Source: an uncultured Bacteroidaceae bacterium
GTDB taxonomy: Bacteria > Bacteroidota > Bacteroidia > Bacteroidales > Bacteroidaceae
Length of the DNA: 50,851 nt
Direction: 5' to 3'
Assembly: GCA_944320965.1 (NCBI GenBank)
Contig: CALUJO010000014.1
Span: 1-50,851 of the forward strand
A program made the translations under genes and the position numbers. Below the pieces are notes generated by a model. The model made no database searches. It was not told where the DNA came from and worked only from the letters and a program-made list of their open reading frames with translations. Position 1 is the stretch's first letter. Every line of letters starts with the position of its first letter. Of the stretch, positions 50,771-50,851 are shown in pieces.

Positions 50771-50851
50771 CGGAAAAAACTTCGGAATATCCGCCGAATT
50801 GCAGCAGATTAACGCAACAGGATTTGATAATTAGGGAGTTAGAGGAAAAAC

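Overview
The window looks like chromosomal DNA of a Bacteroidales bacterium, most likely a gut Bacteroidaceae/Prevotellaceae relative. Reasons: at least fifteen start-proximal matches to the Bacteroidetes -7 box TAnnTTTG, lipoproteins with acidic residues after the lipid cysteine (CxK[DE][DE]-like), a glycine-lipid operon (glsA-glsB), a DUF5103 protein, and dnaA/frr/pyrH/hflX of Bacteroidetes type. Most of the DNA is AT-rich. The first ~1.1 kb is visibly more GC-rich with different codon use, and it stops at a 5'-truncated mazG remnant, so the left edge is either an acquired segment or an assembly junction.

Layout. 1-1.08 kb: partial 7TM-AraC regulator (minus). 1.39-1.84: C-terminal half of MazG. 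1.98-2.05: tRNA-Trp and its terminator. 2.5-10.7: a cobalamin uptake locus under an AdoCbl riboswitch, with btuB, four YncE/DUF5074-like beta-propeller lipoproteins (BtuG-like) and one further surface lipoprotein. 10.97-11.6: a broken secreted gene (GH84-type N-terminal domain plus sorting-like tail) with an A8 frameshift. 11.8-13.5: a B12-binding radical SAM enzyme. 13.5-16.5: two MATE exporters and a small zinc-ribbon protein. 16.6-19.3: two lipocalin-like lipoproteins and a membrane MutS-like ATPase. 19.49-19.74: a self-contained transcription unit for a 41-aa protein. 19.8-22.6: frr, pyrH, hflX. 22.8-26.7: zinc alcohol dehydrogenase, arginine deiminase, nucleotide-sugar dehydrogenase. 26.8-31.4: clpC and htpG. 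31.7-34.3: PepSY membrane protein and a family-10-like glycoside hydrolase. 34.5-37.9: lipid genes glsA, glsB and myo-inositol-phosphate synthase. 37.9-40.5: an OM barrel protein, a hypothetical and an alpha/beta hydrolase. 40.6-44.4: dnaA, MCE/MlaD protein, cell-wall amidase. 44.5-48.3: BASS-type transporter, DUF3843-like protein, DUF5103 protein. 48.3-50.7: maf, kdsC, DUF2520 protein, nitroreductase, all minus strand and close-packed.

The strongest coherent system is the B12 locus: one riboswitch in front of one outer-membrane transporter and five lipoproteins that probably sit on the cell surface and hand corrinoids to BtuB; a corrinoid-binding radical SAM enzyme lies just downstream. The most unusual non-coding signal is a family of three arrays (about 2.2, 21.3 and 31.7 kb) of degenerate, partly palindromic units with a 22-bp period and a core like AAAACnTTnnACnTTTT. 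They lie in unrelated intergenic regions and no annotated feature explains them.

All calls are from reading the sequence; no database search was run. GC statements are by eye, apart from a few 60-base lines counted.
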